The notes below the pieces were generated by a model. The model was not told the origin of the DNA. It saw only the letters and a list, made by a program, of their open reading frames with translations, and made no database searches. DNA of 64,000 nt from Yoonia sp. Lineage in GTDB: Bacteria; Pseudomonadota; Alphaproteobacteria; Rhodobacterales; Rhodobacteraceae. The stretch lies in contig NZ_JACUUJ010000001.1 of the NCBI RefSeq assembly GCF_014859355.1, positions 1-64,000 of the forward strand. Reading direction: 5' to 3'. Positions 55,611-63,946 of the stretch are shown here, piece after piece; positions within the stretch are counted from its first letter, which is position 1, and each line of letters begins with the position of its first letter. A program made the translations under genes and the position numbers.

Positions 55611-56579
55611 TCAACGTTCCTTGATATAGGGTTCGCCGCCAGCGCGCGGGGGGATGGCCTTGCCGATGAACCCCGCCAGAATGATCACCGTCAGGATATA
55701 GGGCATGACGTCCAGCAACTGGCCATTGACCTGAAAACCCAGCACCCGCCCGATCACATCAGGCCGCAGCGCCATAGCTTGCAAAAACCCGAATAGCAGA
55801 CACGCATAAAGCGCATACCACGGCCGCCACTTTGCAAAGATCAGCGCGGCCAACGCAATATAACCGCGCCCCGCGCTCATGTCTTTGACAAAACTGGCCT
55901 GCAACGCTGTCGCCAGATAAGCGCCCGCAATCCCGCACAGCACCCCGCAAATGCCCACAGCCGCATATCGTAAGCCGATGACCGACACACCTGCGGTATC
56001 AACAGCGGCGGGGTTTTCGCCGACAGCACGCAGGCGCAGGCCAAAGCGGGTGCGATAAAGCAGCCACCATGTCAGCGGCACCGTCAAAAGGGCGACATAG
56101 ACCAGAATTGTGTGGCCGGAAATCAGTTCATAATAGATCGGCCCGATGATTGGCACATCGCGCAATGTGTCCGCAAAGGGCAGGGTGATCGCGTTGAACC
56201 GCGCGTCACCTGATAATTGCGGCGTGCGCCCGCCTTGTCGGAACCAGCTTTGTGCGATCACAACAGTCAGCCCGGCGGCCAGAAAATTGATCGCCACCCC
56301 TGAAATCAATTGGTTGCCGCGAAAGGTAATCGAGGCAAGCCCGTGAATCGCTGACAACGCCAGCGACGCACCTATGCCCGCCAGTAGTCCGATCCAGACG
56401 TTGCCCGTGACCGCCGCAATGGCCGCCGACATAAAGGCGGCCGCCAGCATTTTACCCTCTAGTCCGATATCAAAAATACCGGCCCTTTCCGAAAACAGGC
56501 CCGCGAGACAGGCCAGCAACAGCGGGGTCGCCAGACGCATTGTAGCGTCGAGCATCTGCAAAAGGGTGGCAAAGTCCAT
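55611..56579 (-). CDS. ABC transporter permease of a BMP-type (nucleoside) importer, second permease
   Basis: 322 residues with eight to ten helices of the BPD_transp_2 family. Near the N-terminus FSERAGIFDIGLEGKMLAAAF is the family signature (GxxNIGxEGxM type), and GLRLRAVGENPAAVDTAGV is the cytosolic coupling loop. Pairs with the larger permease upstream. Last gene of the operon. Confidence 0.94.
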   Translation of the reverse strand: MDFATLLQMLDATMRLATPLLLACLAGLFSERAGIFDIGLEGKMLAAAFMSAAIAAVTGNVWIGLLAGIGASLALSAIHGLASITFRGNQLISGVAINFLAAGLTVVIAQSWFRQGGRTPQLSGDARFNAITLPFADTLRDVPIIGPIYYELISGHTILVYVALLTVPLTWWLLYRTRFGLRLRAVGENPAAVDTAGVSVIGLRYAAVGICGVLCGIAGAYLATALQASFVKDMSAGRGYIALAALIFAKWRPWYALYACLLFGFLQAMALRPDVIGRVLGFQVNGQLLDVMPYILTVIILAGFIGKAIPPRAGGEPYIKER

Positions 56580-57002
56580 TTAGGCGACTTTCTCCTTGAT
56601 AAAGGGGAATAGCGCACAAAAGCGGTCAACGACCTCGGGGTGCCGCCGCAACGCGTCTTTGGCCTCGGCTTCGGTCATATCGGCCATTCCGGCGTGTTCG
56701 GGGCGGACCAGGCGGCTCATCGCCATCATGGCGTCGAAACGTTCATCGGTGATGAACGGGTCGTGGGGCAGGCGGCGCATCACCGCCGCGTTCGGGCGGA
56801 AAACGTTGGACCTGTTCTTGACCGCCAGCAGCGCCACCAGATGCGGGGGCACGTCGCCGCCGGGCGTTTCGGCAATCACATGATGAATCCACATATGCAG
56901 TTCGTCCATTGTGATCATGCCCATCGCCAGACAGCTCAGCACAAATCCCAGATCGGCGCCTGTGTCGTCATCGACACCAATTTTGAATGGTCCTGCCATC
57001 AT
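56580..57002 (-). CDS. Unknown protein encoded between the two ABC permease genes
   Basis: 140 residues, mostly helical, no signal peptide. GADLGFVLSCLAMGMITMDELHMWIHHVIAE is the longest patterned stretch, then VFRPNAAVMRRLPHDPF and an acidic/basic tail. AGGAG lies upstream, overlapping the end of the preceding permease gene, and its stop touches the next permease start. It is not a known ABC component. It may be an immunity-like or regulatory protein, but no family was recognised. Confidence 0.78.
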   Translation of the reverse strand: MMAGPFKIGVDDDTGADLGFVLSCLAMGMITMDELHMWIHHVIAETPGGDVPPHLVALLAVKNRSNVFRPNAAVMRRLPHDPFITDERFDAMMAMSRLVRPEHAGMADMTEAEAKDALRRHPEVVDRFCALFPFIKEKVA

Positions 57003-57006
57003 TTTA

Positions 57007-58086
57007 TTATGCTCTCCTCATTGCCAGGAACAGCCGCGTCAACGGCATACGCACCATATTATCCAGTGCACCCGTGAACAGGATCACCAATGCCTGTATA
57101 ACGATGATCAATTCACGGGGGATCGACGTCCATAGGGCGAGTTCTGCGCCGCCTTGATATAGAAAGCCGAAAAGAAGGGCCGCCAGCAACACCCCAAGCG
57201 GGTGGCTGCGCCCCATCAGTGCGACGGCGATGCCAATAAAGCCCGCCCCCTCTACTGCGTTCAGGACCAGCCGTTCGGCTTCGCCCTGGACGTTGTTGAT
57301 GGCCATCATGCCGGCCAGTCCGCCGGAAATGAGCATGGAAACCATGATGATTTTCGTGGGGTTGATGCCTGCATATCGCGCCGCCGATTCCGACTGGCCA
57401 AACGCCCGGATTTCATAGCCAAGCCGTGTGCGCCAGATCAGCGCCCATAGCGCGATGCATGCGGCAACGCCGATAAAAAAAGCAACATTTGCAGGGGCGC
57501 CACGGAAAAACGTCGTATCGCCCCAGTTGAACATATCCTGAAACGACGGCAAATGCGTCGCCTCTGGGAACCGTGCTGTGGCCGGTTCCATCGACCCCGG
57601 CACCTTGAGCGCACCAATCAGCAGATAGTTCAGCAGGGCAGCGGCAATAAAGTTGAACATGATCGTGGTAATCACGATGTGACTGCCGCGCTTGGCCTGC
57701 AAAAACGCAGGAATCGCGGCCCATGCAGCCCCGAACAACGCGGCGGCCAGTGATGCGCCGATCAGCGCAATTGTCCAGTGCGGCCACGGCACGTAAAGAC
57801 AGGCCAGTGCCACGCCAAGCCCGCCCAGAACCGCCTGACCTTCGCCGCCGATGTTGAACATGCGCGCCTGAAAGGCAATGGATACGGCCAACCCGGTAAA
57901 GATGAAATTAGTGGCGTAATATAGCGTGTAACCCCAGCCATAGGTGGACCCCAGCGCGCCATCGACCATCAGTTTCACGGCCCGCCACGGACTTTCGCCA
58001 ATGGCAAGGATCACCAGCGCCGATAATAGCGCCGCCAGAATGATCGAAATAAGGGGGATCAGGACAACGTCAGCCCACTTTGGCAT
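57007..58086 (-). CDS. ABC transporter permease of a BMP-type (nucleoside) importer, first permease
   Basis: 359 residues, BPD_transp_2 family, about nine helices. FTGLAVSIAFQARMFNIGGEGQAVLGG is the signature loop and GLGYEIRAFGQSESAARYAGINP the coupling helix. ATG 58086 is one base away from the ATPase stop; an earlier in-frame start inside the ATPase gene is rejected. Confidence 0.94.
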   Translation of the reverse strand: MPKWADVVLIPLISIILAALLSALVILAIGESPWRAVKLMVDGALGSTYGWGYTLYYATNFIFTGLAVSIAFQARMFNIGGEGQAVLGGLGVALACLYVPWPHWTIALIGASLAAALFGAAWAAIPAFLQAKRGSHIVITTIMFNFIAAALLNYLLIGALKVPGSMEPATARFPEATHLPSFQDMFNWGDTTFFRGAPANVAFFIGVAACIALWALIWRTRLGYEIRAFGQSESAARYAGINPTKIIMVSMLISGGLAGMMAINNVQGEAERLVLNAVEGAGFIGIAVALMGRSHPLGVLLAALLFGFLYQGGAELALWTSIPRELIIVIQALVILFTGALDNMVRMPLTRLFLAMRRA

Positions 58087-58087
58087 G

Positions 58088-59692
58088 TCAGATTTCCTTG
58101 CTCGGGTCGCCACTGGCGTGGGCAAGGTTTTCCGCGACCGCCGCGTGCAAAGGGCCGCGCGGCGCTGTCGTCATCCCTGCCATCAGCATGCCGAGTTCTT
58201 TTTCATCAGTGTCGTTTGGCAAACGCTCGCCCATTATTTTTCCGTCAAACATAACAGCGATCCGATCAGAGAGTGACAGAATTTCTTCTAACTCTACGGA
58301 AACCAACAAGATTGCTTTGCCCTGATCCCGAAGTGCAACAATTTGCTGGTGGATAAATTCAATGGCGCCGATATCCACGCCGCGTGTCGGCTGGCCGATC
58401 AGCAGCAAGTCGGGGTTACGTTCAATTTCACGGGCCAGCACGATTTTCTGCTGATTGCCGCCCGAGAAATGCTTTGCCGCTAGGTTCGGGTCTGGCGGGC
58501 GCACGTCAAAGCGGGCCATCTTTTCGACGGTATCATGCTTGATCGCGGCGTTGTCCATAAACAATGCCGACCGCTGATAACGCGGGTCGTGATGATAGCC
58601 AAACGCCGTGTTTTCCCAAGCGTGAAAATCCATGATCAGTCCTTCGCGCTGGCGGTCCTCGGGGACATGGGCAATGCCATGCGCGCGCCTGCTTTGGCCA
58701 TTTGCACCCGCGCCGGTCAGGTCGATGTCTTGGCCGTTCATGCGCAGGCTGCCGCTAGCCTTATGATAGCCACCCAGCACCTCGAGCAGTTCCGACTGCC
58801 CGTTGCCCGCCACCCCGGCAATCCCGAGGATTTCACCCGCGTGAATGTCAAAACTGATCCCTTTCAGGCGATGCACCCCTTTGGCATCGGTGACATTCAA
58901 ATCGCGGATTTTCAGAATTTTGCGGCCCAATTGCGCAGCAGCTTTGTGCACCCGCAACAGCACCTTGCGGCCAACCATCAGTTCGGCCAGTTCTGCCGGG
59001 CTGGTTTCAGCGGTTTTCACGGTCGCGGTCATTTCGCCGCGCCGCATCACGCTGACGGTATCAGTAATTTCCATGATTTCGCGCAACTTATGCGTGATCA
59101 AGATGATCGTTTTGCCTTCGCGGCGCAGGTTTTCAAGGATGCGGAACAGGTGATCGGCCTCGGCGGGGGTCAGCACACCGGTGGGTTCGTCCAAAATCAG
59201 AATGTCCGCCTTGCGATACAAGGCTTTCAGGATTTCTACCCGTTGTTGCATCCCCACGCCGACATCCTGTATAACAGCGTCCGGGTCCACGCTTAGTTCG
59301 TATTCTTCGGCCAGCGTTTTTAATTCGCGCCTTGCGCGCGCCAAAGACGGGCGCAACAGGCCGCTGTCTTCGGCCCCCAGCACAACATTTTCCAGCACGG
59401 TGAAATTTTCGACCAGCTTGAAATGCTGGAACACCATTCCGATCCCTGCGGCGATGGCCGCCTGACTGTCGGGGATGTCGGTCTTGCGGCCGCTGATAAA
59501 TATCTCGCCCGCATCTGCCTTGTAGAAACCATATAAAATCGACATCAGCGTCGATTTGCCCGCCCCGTTTTCCCCAATGATCCCGTGGATCGTGCCGGGC
59601 ATCACGCGGATCGAAATATCCTTGTTGGCCTGCACCGGGCCAAAGGCCTTGGATATGCCTTTCAGCTCAATCGCGGGGGCTTGTTTGGTCAT
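58088..59692 (-). CDS. ABC transporter ATP-binding protein (two fused ATPase domains)
   Basis: 534 residues with two ABC domains, as in sugar and nucleoside importers of this class. Domain 1: GENGAGKSTLMSILYG (Walker A), QQRVEILKALYRKADILILDEPTGVLTPAE (signature and Walker B). Domain 2: GVAGNGQSELLEVLGG in place of Walker A is degenerate (no GKST), and FSGGNQQKIVLAREIERNPDLLLIGQPTRGVD is the signature. The degenerate second site is normal for the family. The start at 59692 is chosen because the preceding 41 codons do not look protein-like. Confidence 0.95.
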   Translation of the reverse strand: MTKQAPAIELKGISKAFGPVQANKDISIRVMPGTIHGIIGENGAGKSTLMSILYGFYKADAGEIFISGRKTDIPDSQAAIAAGIGMVFQHFKLVENFTVLENVVLGAEDSGLLRPSLARARRELKTLAEEYELSVDPDAVIQDVGVGMQQRVEILKALYRKADILILDEPTGVLTPAEADHLFRILENLRREGKTIILITHKLREIMEITDTVSVMRRGEMTATVKTAETSPAELAELMVGRKVLLRVHKAAAQLGRKILKIRDLNVTDAKGVHRLKGISFDIHAGEILGIAGVAGNGQSELLEVLGGYHKASGSLRMNGQDIDLTGAGANGQSRRAHGIAHVPEDRQREGLIMDFHAWENTAFGYHHDPRYQRSALFMDNAAIKHDTVEKMARFDVRPPDPNLAAKHFSGGNQQKIVLAREIERNPDLLLIGQPTRGVDIGAIEFIHQQIVALRDQGKAILLVSVELEEILSLSDRIAVMFDGKIMGERLPNDTDEKELGMLMAGMTTAPRGPLHAAVAENLAHASGDPSKEI

Positions 59693-59711
59693 GGGGCACC
59701 TTTGCACGCAA

Positions 59712-59741
59712 AGGGCCGCGCCGATAAATCTGCGCGGCCCT
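59712..59741 (-). promoter_or_regulatory. Intercistronic stem-loop between the binding-protein and ATPase genes
   Basis: Perfect 10-bp stem AGGGCCGCGC / GCGCGGCCCT around CGATAAATCT. It lies in the 73-base gap after the binding-protein gene and before the ATPase start, where hairpins often let the binding protein be made in excess. Confidence 0.7.
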
Positions 59742-59765
59742 GATGTTTTGGCCAGTCCGGCTGTT

Positions 59766-60761
59766 TTAGAAGCTAACTGCGGGGCAGCTTTCGTCGCTGG
59801 TGTAGTCGTGAACAATCAGGTTGCCCGCAGCCATTTCAGCAGCAGCGGCATCGACAGCGGCTTGCATATCTGCGCTGACCAGATCGGCGTTGAATTCGTC
59901 CAGCGCATAACCCACGCCTTCGTTCGCAACGCCCATGACGTTAAAGCCTGTTTCCAGTTCAACGCCGGCGACAAAAGCATCATAAACAGCGTTGTCCACC
60001 CGTTTCAGCATGGATGTCAGCACTTGGCCCGGGTGCAGATAGTTCTGGTTGGCGTCCACGCCAATCGACAGGATGTTGTTGTCAGCAGCCGTTTGCAGCA
60101 CACCAACGCCGGTGCCGCCAGCCGCCGCGAACACCACATCAGAGCCTTGGCTGATCTGTGCCAGCGTCAGTTCGGACCCTTTTACCGGGTCGTTCCATGC
60201 GGCTGGGGTTGTGCCGGTCATGTTGGCGATGACGGTGGCATCAGGCTTTACGGCTTTTACGCCTTGGGCATAGCCGCAAGCGAATTTGCGGATCAGGGGG
60301 ATATCCATCCCGCCGATGAACGACACGGTGTCAGATTCAGACGCCATGGCGGCCATCATGCCAACCAGATACGACCCTTCGTGTTCGTTGAACACGACAG
60401 AGCGCACGTTTGGTGCATCAACGACCATATCAATGATGGCGAATTTCGTATCGGGGTAGTCTGCGGCCACCTTTTCCAATGGCGTTGCCCATGAAAAGCC
60501 CGCCATCACGATGGGGTTTGCGCCGGATTCAGCGAAACGGCGGATCGCCTGTTCGCGCTGGGCGTCAGACTGAATTTCAACATCGGCATAAGAACTACCG
60601 GTCTCGGCCTTCCAACGCTCGGCCCCGTTATAGGCGCTTTCGTTAAAGGATTTGTCGAACTTGCCGCCAAGGTCAAACAAGATGGCAGGGTCTGCCATAG
60701 CGGCGCCAGCGGTCAGGGCCAGTGTGGCAGAGGCGCCAAGAAATTTCTGAATAAGGGTCAT
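59766..60761 (-). CDS. BMP-family periplasmic substrate-binding protein
   Basis: 331 residues. Signal peptide ending in AAMADPAILFDLGGKFDKSFN; the LFDLGG and SFNESAYNGAERW segments are the BMP family N-terminus; the C-terminus has GVDANQNYLHPGQVLTSMLKRVDNAVYDAF. BMP proteins with this permease set mostly import nucleosides (or purine-type ligands), so deoD at 43 kb could process the cargo. No lipobox, so it is soluble in the periplasm. First gene of the operon. Confidence 0.94.
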   Translation of the reverse strand: MTLIQKFLGASATLALTAGAAMADPAILFDLGGKFDKSFNESAYNGAERWKAETGSSYADVEIQSDAQREQAIRRFAESGANPIVMAGFSWATPLEKVAADYPDTKFAIIDMVVDAPNVRSVVFNEHEGSYLVGMMAAMASESDTVSFIGGMDIPLIRKFACGYAQGVKAVKPDATVIANMTGTTPAAWNDPVKGSELTLAQISQGSDVVFAAAGGTGVGVLQTAADNNILSIGVDANQNYLHPGQVLTSMLKRVDNAVYDAFVAGVELETGFNVMGVANEGVGYALDEFNADLVSADMQAAVDAAAAEMAAGNLIVHDYTSDESCPAVSF

Positions 60762-60949
60762 TTTTTGTCTCCCAAGTCGTGAGGCGAGGTTTTATCACGC
60801 AAGATTTCGCCCCCTCTGATTGATGCGATCCGATCTTTGTCGGTTCATCGTGAGATAAGGCATCCGCAGGCCACGAAGATCAACAGGTTTTTCGGGGATT
60901 TGCGGGCGTGCGCCCGGAAAACAGACACAATTGCGATCGTAACGCTAGG

Positions 60950-61369
60950 TTAAGCGGGGGCCAGATGTTTGCGCATCACCAATGCAGCCACTGGCGCTTG
61001 GTCCTTGGGCAGGTAATACCCCGGTCTGCGTCCGACCTGATCATATCCGGCACCGGCATAAAGCGCGCGGGCGGCGGTGTTGTCCTCGGCGACCTCAAGA
61101 AAAATTTGTGTCGCACCGGTGCGCAAGGCACTGTGTTCGGCGGCTTGCAGGGTGATGCGCGCCAACCCTTGCCGCCGGTGCGCGGGGTCTGTGGCAATGG
61201 TCAGCACCTCGGCCTCGTCCAATGTGACACGGATCAGGGCAAAGCACCTTGTGTCGCCAGTCAATATTGTGCCGGGCTGGGCCAGCAGGCTGGAAAATTC
61301 TGCCGCCGCCCATGCGCGCGTGGCGCTAAAGGCACGGGTGTGCAGTGCGGCCAGATCGTCGGCTGTCAT
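60950..61369 (-). CDS. rimI: Ribosomal-protein-alanine N-acetyltransferase-like protein
   Basis: GNAT protein of 139 residues. The acetyl-CoA loop RRQGLARITLQAAEHSAL is at about residues 65-80 and the ARALYAGAGYDQVGRRPGYY block follows. In alphaproteobacteria rimI sits next to tsaB, as here (ATGA overlap at 61366-61369). Acetylates the N-terminus of S18 or related proteins. Confidence 0.87.
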   Translation of the reverse strand: MTADDLAALHTRAFSATRAWAAAEFSSLLAQPGTILTGDTRCFALIRVTLDEAEVLTIATDPAHRRQGLARITLQAAEHSALRTGATQIFLEVAEDNTAARALYAGAGYDQVGRRPGYYLPKDQAPVAALVMRKHLAPA

Positions 61370-61965
61370 GACAGGATCATCGGCGCGGCATCACGCGCCG
61401 GGGCGGCATCGGCGCGGCGCACATAAAGCGGGGCTGGCCGTTCTGGCGCCGCGCCCATGCGCGCGGCGGCGATATGTGCGATGGCCGCGACCAGTTGTTG
61501 GGGGGTCTTTTCGGCAACGAGCGGGTGCGTGGGTTGCAGGGTTTCCTGAAGCGCAAGCAGCGGTGTTGATACCGCAGCAGATGCGCTGAAGTCCTGCACA
61601 TAGCATTGCCCGCGCGGTGCGGGAATAATCGCTGTGGCGGGCAGGGCGGCACCAAATGCCCGCGCCGCAAAGCCCGAAACACCGATCGCGGGCTTGCCAA
61701 GACCCAGCGCAAGCCCACGCGCCGCAGCAACGGAAATGCGAATGCCGGTGAAATTGCCCGGGCCGATTCCAACGCCGATGGCATCCAGATCGCCCCAATT
61801 CACTGCTGCATCTTTCAGCATCTCTTGCAGCATGGGCATCAGATGTTCGGCTTGGCCTTTGGCCATGTCATCAACGCGGGTAACCACCCTGTCGCCCAAC
61901 AGCAAAGCGGCGGCGCAATGCGCCGCCGATGTGTCGAATGCCATCACAATAGGGTCAGGCCGCAA
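61366..61965 (-). CDS. tsaB: tRNA threonylcarbamoyladenosine biosynthesis protein TsaB
   Basis: 199 residues, ASKHA fold. VMAFDTSAAHCAAALL is the N-terminal motif; GIGPGNFTGIRISVAAARGLALG is the conserved TsaB segment. It binds TsaD and TsaE to make the t6A tRNA modification. The chosen start is TTG 61965, overlapping the NifU-like gene end; an ATG at 61944 would cut the first beta strand. Followed by rimI. Confidence 0.92.
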   Translation of the reverse strand: MRPDPIVMAFDTSAAHCAAALLLGDRVVTRVDDMAKGQAEHLMPMLQEMLKDAAVNWGDLDAIGVGIGPGNFTGIRISVAAARGLALGLGKPAIGVSGFAARAFGAALPATAIIPAPRGQCYVQDFSASAAVSTPLLALQETLQPTHPLVAEKTPQQLVAAIAHIAAARMGAAPERPAPLYVRRADAAPARDAAPMILS

Positions 61966-62518
61966 CCGGGCGCACCTCGATCACTTCAGGGATGTAGTGG
62001 CGCAGCAGGTTTTCGATACCCATTTTCAACGTCAGCGTCGATGACGGGCAACCAGCGCAAGCACCCTGCATATGCAAATAAACGATCCCGCGGTCAAAGC
62101 CGTGGAATGTGATATCGCCACCATCCTGCGCCACGGCAGGACGCACGCGGGTATCCAAAAGTTCCTTGATCTGGACAACGATTTCAGCGTCGTCGCCGGA
62201 ATGGTCTGCGTGGCCGCTGGCAGGTTTATGGTCATCGGCCATGACAGGTTGGCCGGATTGGTAATGTTCCATGATCGCGCCCAGAATACCAGGTTTGATA
62301 TGGTCCCATTCCATATTGTCCGCCTTTGTCACGGTCACAAAGTCGATCCCAAAGAAAACACCCGTCACATCGCCCGTTGCGAAAATGCGTTTGGCCAGAG
62401 GCGAATTTTCCGCAGCTTCCGCGCTTGGGAAATCTGCCGTGCCAACCTCAAGCACATTTTGGCCAGGCAGGAATTTCAGCGTCGCCGGATTTGGTGTGGA
62501 TTCTGTCTGAATGAACAT
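61955..62518 (-). CDS. NifU/Nfu-type iron-sulfur scaffold protein
   Basis: 187 residues: N-terminal Nfu_N domain (MFIQTESTPNPATLKFLPGQ) and C-terminal NifU domain with the cluster motif GACAGCPSSTLTLKMGIENLL. It carries Fe-S clusters to target enzymes. The TsaB start overlaps its end by 11 bases. In this window SDH and IlvD are Fe-S clients. Confidence 0.95.
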   Translation of the reverse strand: MFIQTESTPNPATLKFLPGQNVLEVGTADFPSAEAAENSPLAKRIFATGDVTGVFFGIDFVTVTKADNMEWDHIKPGILGAIMEHYQSGQPVMADDHKPASGHADHSGDDAEIVVQIKELLDTRVRPAVAQDGGDITFHGFDRGIVYLHMQGACAGCPSSTLTLKMGIENLLRHYIPEVIEVRPVAA

Positions 62519-62628
62519 TGGGCCAACCTTTTTTGTCAGGCTTCAGATATTGCGCCTGACAGCGCATAAGTCAAGGATTGGAATCATTCTAATCTTTGTT
62601 CAAGCTGAAAACAGCCTCTTTGCCGGCA

Positions 62629-62658
62629 AAAAGCCGACCCTGTTCAAGGTCGGCTTTT
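62629..62658 (-). terminator. Terminator downstream of the small secreted-protein gene
   Basis: AAAAGCCGACC (62629-62639) pairs with GGTCGGCTTTT (62648-62658) with an 8-base loop; on the minus strand a TTTTTG run follows. It lies 13 bases after the stop of the gene at 62672. Confidence 0.88.
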
Positions 62659-62671
62659 CGTGGATGTGCGC

Positions 62672-63001
62672 TCAACGTACAATATCGAAATCTTTTTGCG
62701 CGACAATCTTGCCATCAACTTTCAAGACAGCGATCACATCTTGCTGCGGACGCTTGCCGATGTTGACGCGAACATCGGAGTTTGCACCGCCGCGGACAGA
62801 ATATGAGCCTAGAAGTGCGCCTTTTTCACCGCGAACGTCGTCATAAATTTCGACGACACCGTCAGATTCTGCGCGGACAAGTCCAAGGTCCAGAACCGAA
62901 GAGCTGCTGAGCGTTTCGCCAAATTCAAAGTAGTTATAGGCGGAAGCAGCGGAACCAGCGGCGGCAAGAGCGGCGGCAAGTGCGATTGATTTGATAAACA
63001 T
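62672..63001 (-). CDS. Small secreted protein of unknown function
   Basis: 109 residues. Signal peptide MFIKSIALAAALAAAGSAASA; the mature protein YNYFEFGETLSSSSVLDLGLVRAESDGVVEIYDD has regular beta strands ending in VLKVDGKIVAQKDFDIVR. No cysteine. AAGGAA lies upstream. It resembles small periplasmic DUF7282-like beta proteins, but I am not confident. Flanked by a terminator and a 390-base upstream gap. Confidence 0.8.
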   Translation of the reverse strand: MFIKSIALAAALAAAGSAASAYNYFEFGETLSSSSVLDLGLVRAESDGVVEIYDDVRGEKGALLGSYSVRGGANSDVRVNIGKRPQQDVIAVLKVDGKIVAQKDFDIVR

Positions 63002-63391
63002 GAGAAGTTCCTTTCGGGTTTATTTCTGCGGCGTCATTGCCGCGGTTGGTGAAACAAAGATCGGCCTAAAACAGCCCTGCGTGAAGGGCGCAGCCGGTCA
63101 CATAAAAGATGTTTAAAGTGAACGGTGCCTGTGCTTGACGTGCGATAAATCGTTACATTGGGGTAAAAGTTCGCATAAACGCACAGAAAAACCGGTGCTT
63201 TTGTGCGCAAATAGAAGTCTGGGCCCTGGCGATGTCTTTCAGGCGTTCACAAGTTTCACCAACGCGCAAATCTGTGACCGGCGAATATGTCGCCCGGCTC
63301 TCTGCTCTGTGAGCTGATATTCGTAAAATGTAATAAAAAACGGGATGTTATGACCTTAGGTCAAGCTATCTGCGCGGTAAGAATCAGCGCG
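63002..63391. other. Non-coding gap with a short palindrome
   Basis: About 390 bases upstream of the small secreted-protein gene and downstream of the usp gene. TGACCTTAGGTCA (63351-63363) is a perfect 13-base palindrome. No convincing gene, tRNA or terminator seen; the AT-rich part near 63310-63345 may hold a promoter. Confidence 0.45.
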
Positions 63392-63847
63392 TCAGGTAAT
63401 CGCTTCCAGCCGTTCCTTGGATAAATCACCCGGCACGATGGTGACCGGGATCGGCAGGCTGCCTGACTGGCGCACCAATTGCGTCACCAGCGGACCGGGG
63501 CCTTTGTTGTCGGTTCCAGCACCCAGCACCAGCACCCCGATTTCGGGGTCTTCCTTGATCTGGTTCATGATCTCGACCAAAGGCTCGCCTTCGCGGATAA
63601 CCAGTTCGGGGTTCAGCTGTTGCTTGTCGCGCATCCATTTCGCAAAAACTTCGAAATGCGCCTCGATCCGCTCCCGGGCTTCGGCGCGCATGATTTCACC
63701 TACACCGATCCAATGGTTGAATTCATCAGGGGGGATGATCGACAGGATCGCAACACCGCCACCCGTGTTTGCAGCCCGCATCGCGGCAAAGCGCATGGCG
63801 TTAAGACATTCGCGGCTGTCATCCAATACCACCAGAAACTTGCGCAT
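63392..63847 (-). CDS. Universal stress protein (UspA family)
   Basis: 151 residues. MRKFLVVLDDSRECLNAMRFAAMRA at the N-terminus and VLVLGAGTDNKGPGPLVTQLV with SLPIPVTIVPG at the C-terminus correspond to the USP fold; the G-x2-G-x9-G[ST] ATP motif is only partly kept. An in-frame start 18 codons upstream is rejected because family members begin MRKFLVV. Confidence 0.9.
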   Translation of the reverse strand: MRKFLVVLDDSRECLNAMRFAAMRAANTGGGVAILSIIPPDEFNHWIGVGEIMRAEARERIEAHFEVFAKWMRDKQQLNPELVIREGEPLVEIMNQIKEDPEIGVLVLGAGTDNKGPGPLVTQLVRQSGSLPIPVTIVPGDLSKERLEAIT

Positions 63848-63946
63848 TGTATTCTCCCCTATAGCCAGGCCGATATTGGCGCATCGCTGCGGCGCTGGCA
63901 ACGGGTCTTGCGGGGCGGGGCAAGCTGGCAGTTATCCAGTCTGCCA

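Noticed and set aside
63135-63317. Short open frame in the gap upstream of the small secreted protein
   Set aside because: 60 codons without a ribosome site, and unusual Cys/Arg content; treated as non-coding.
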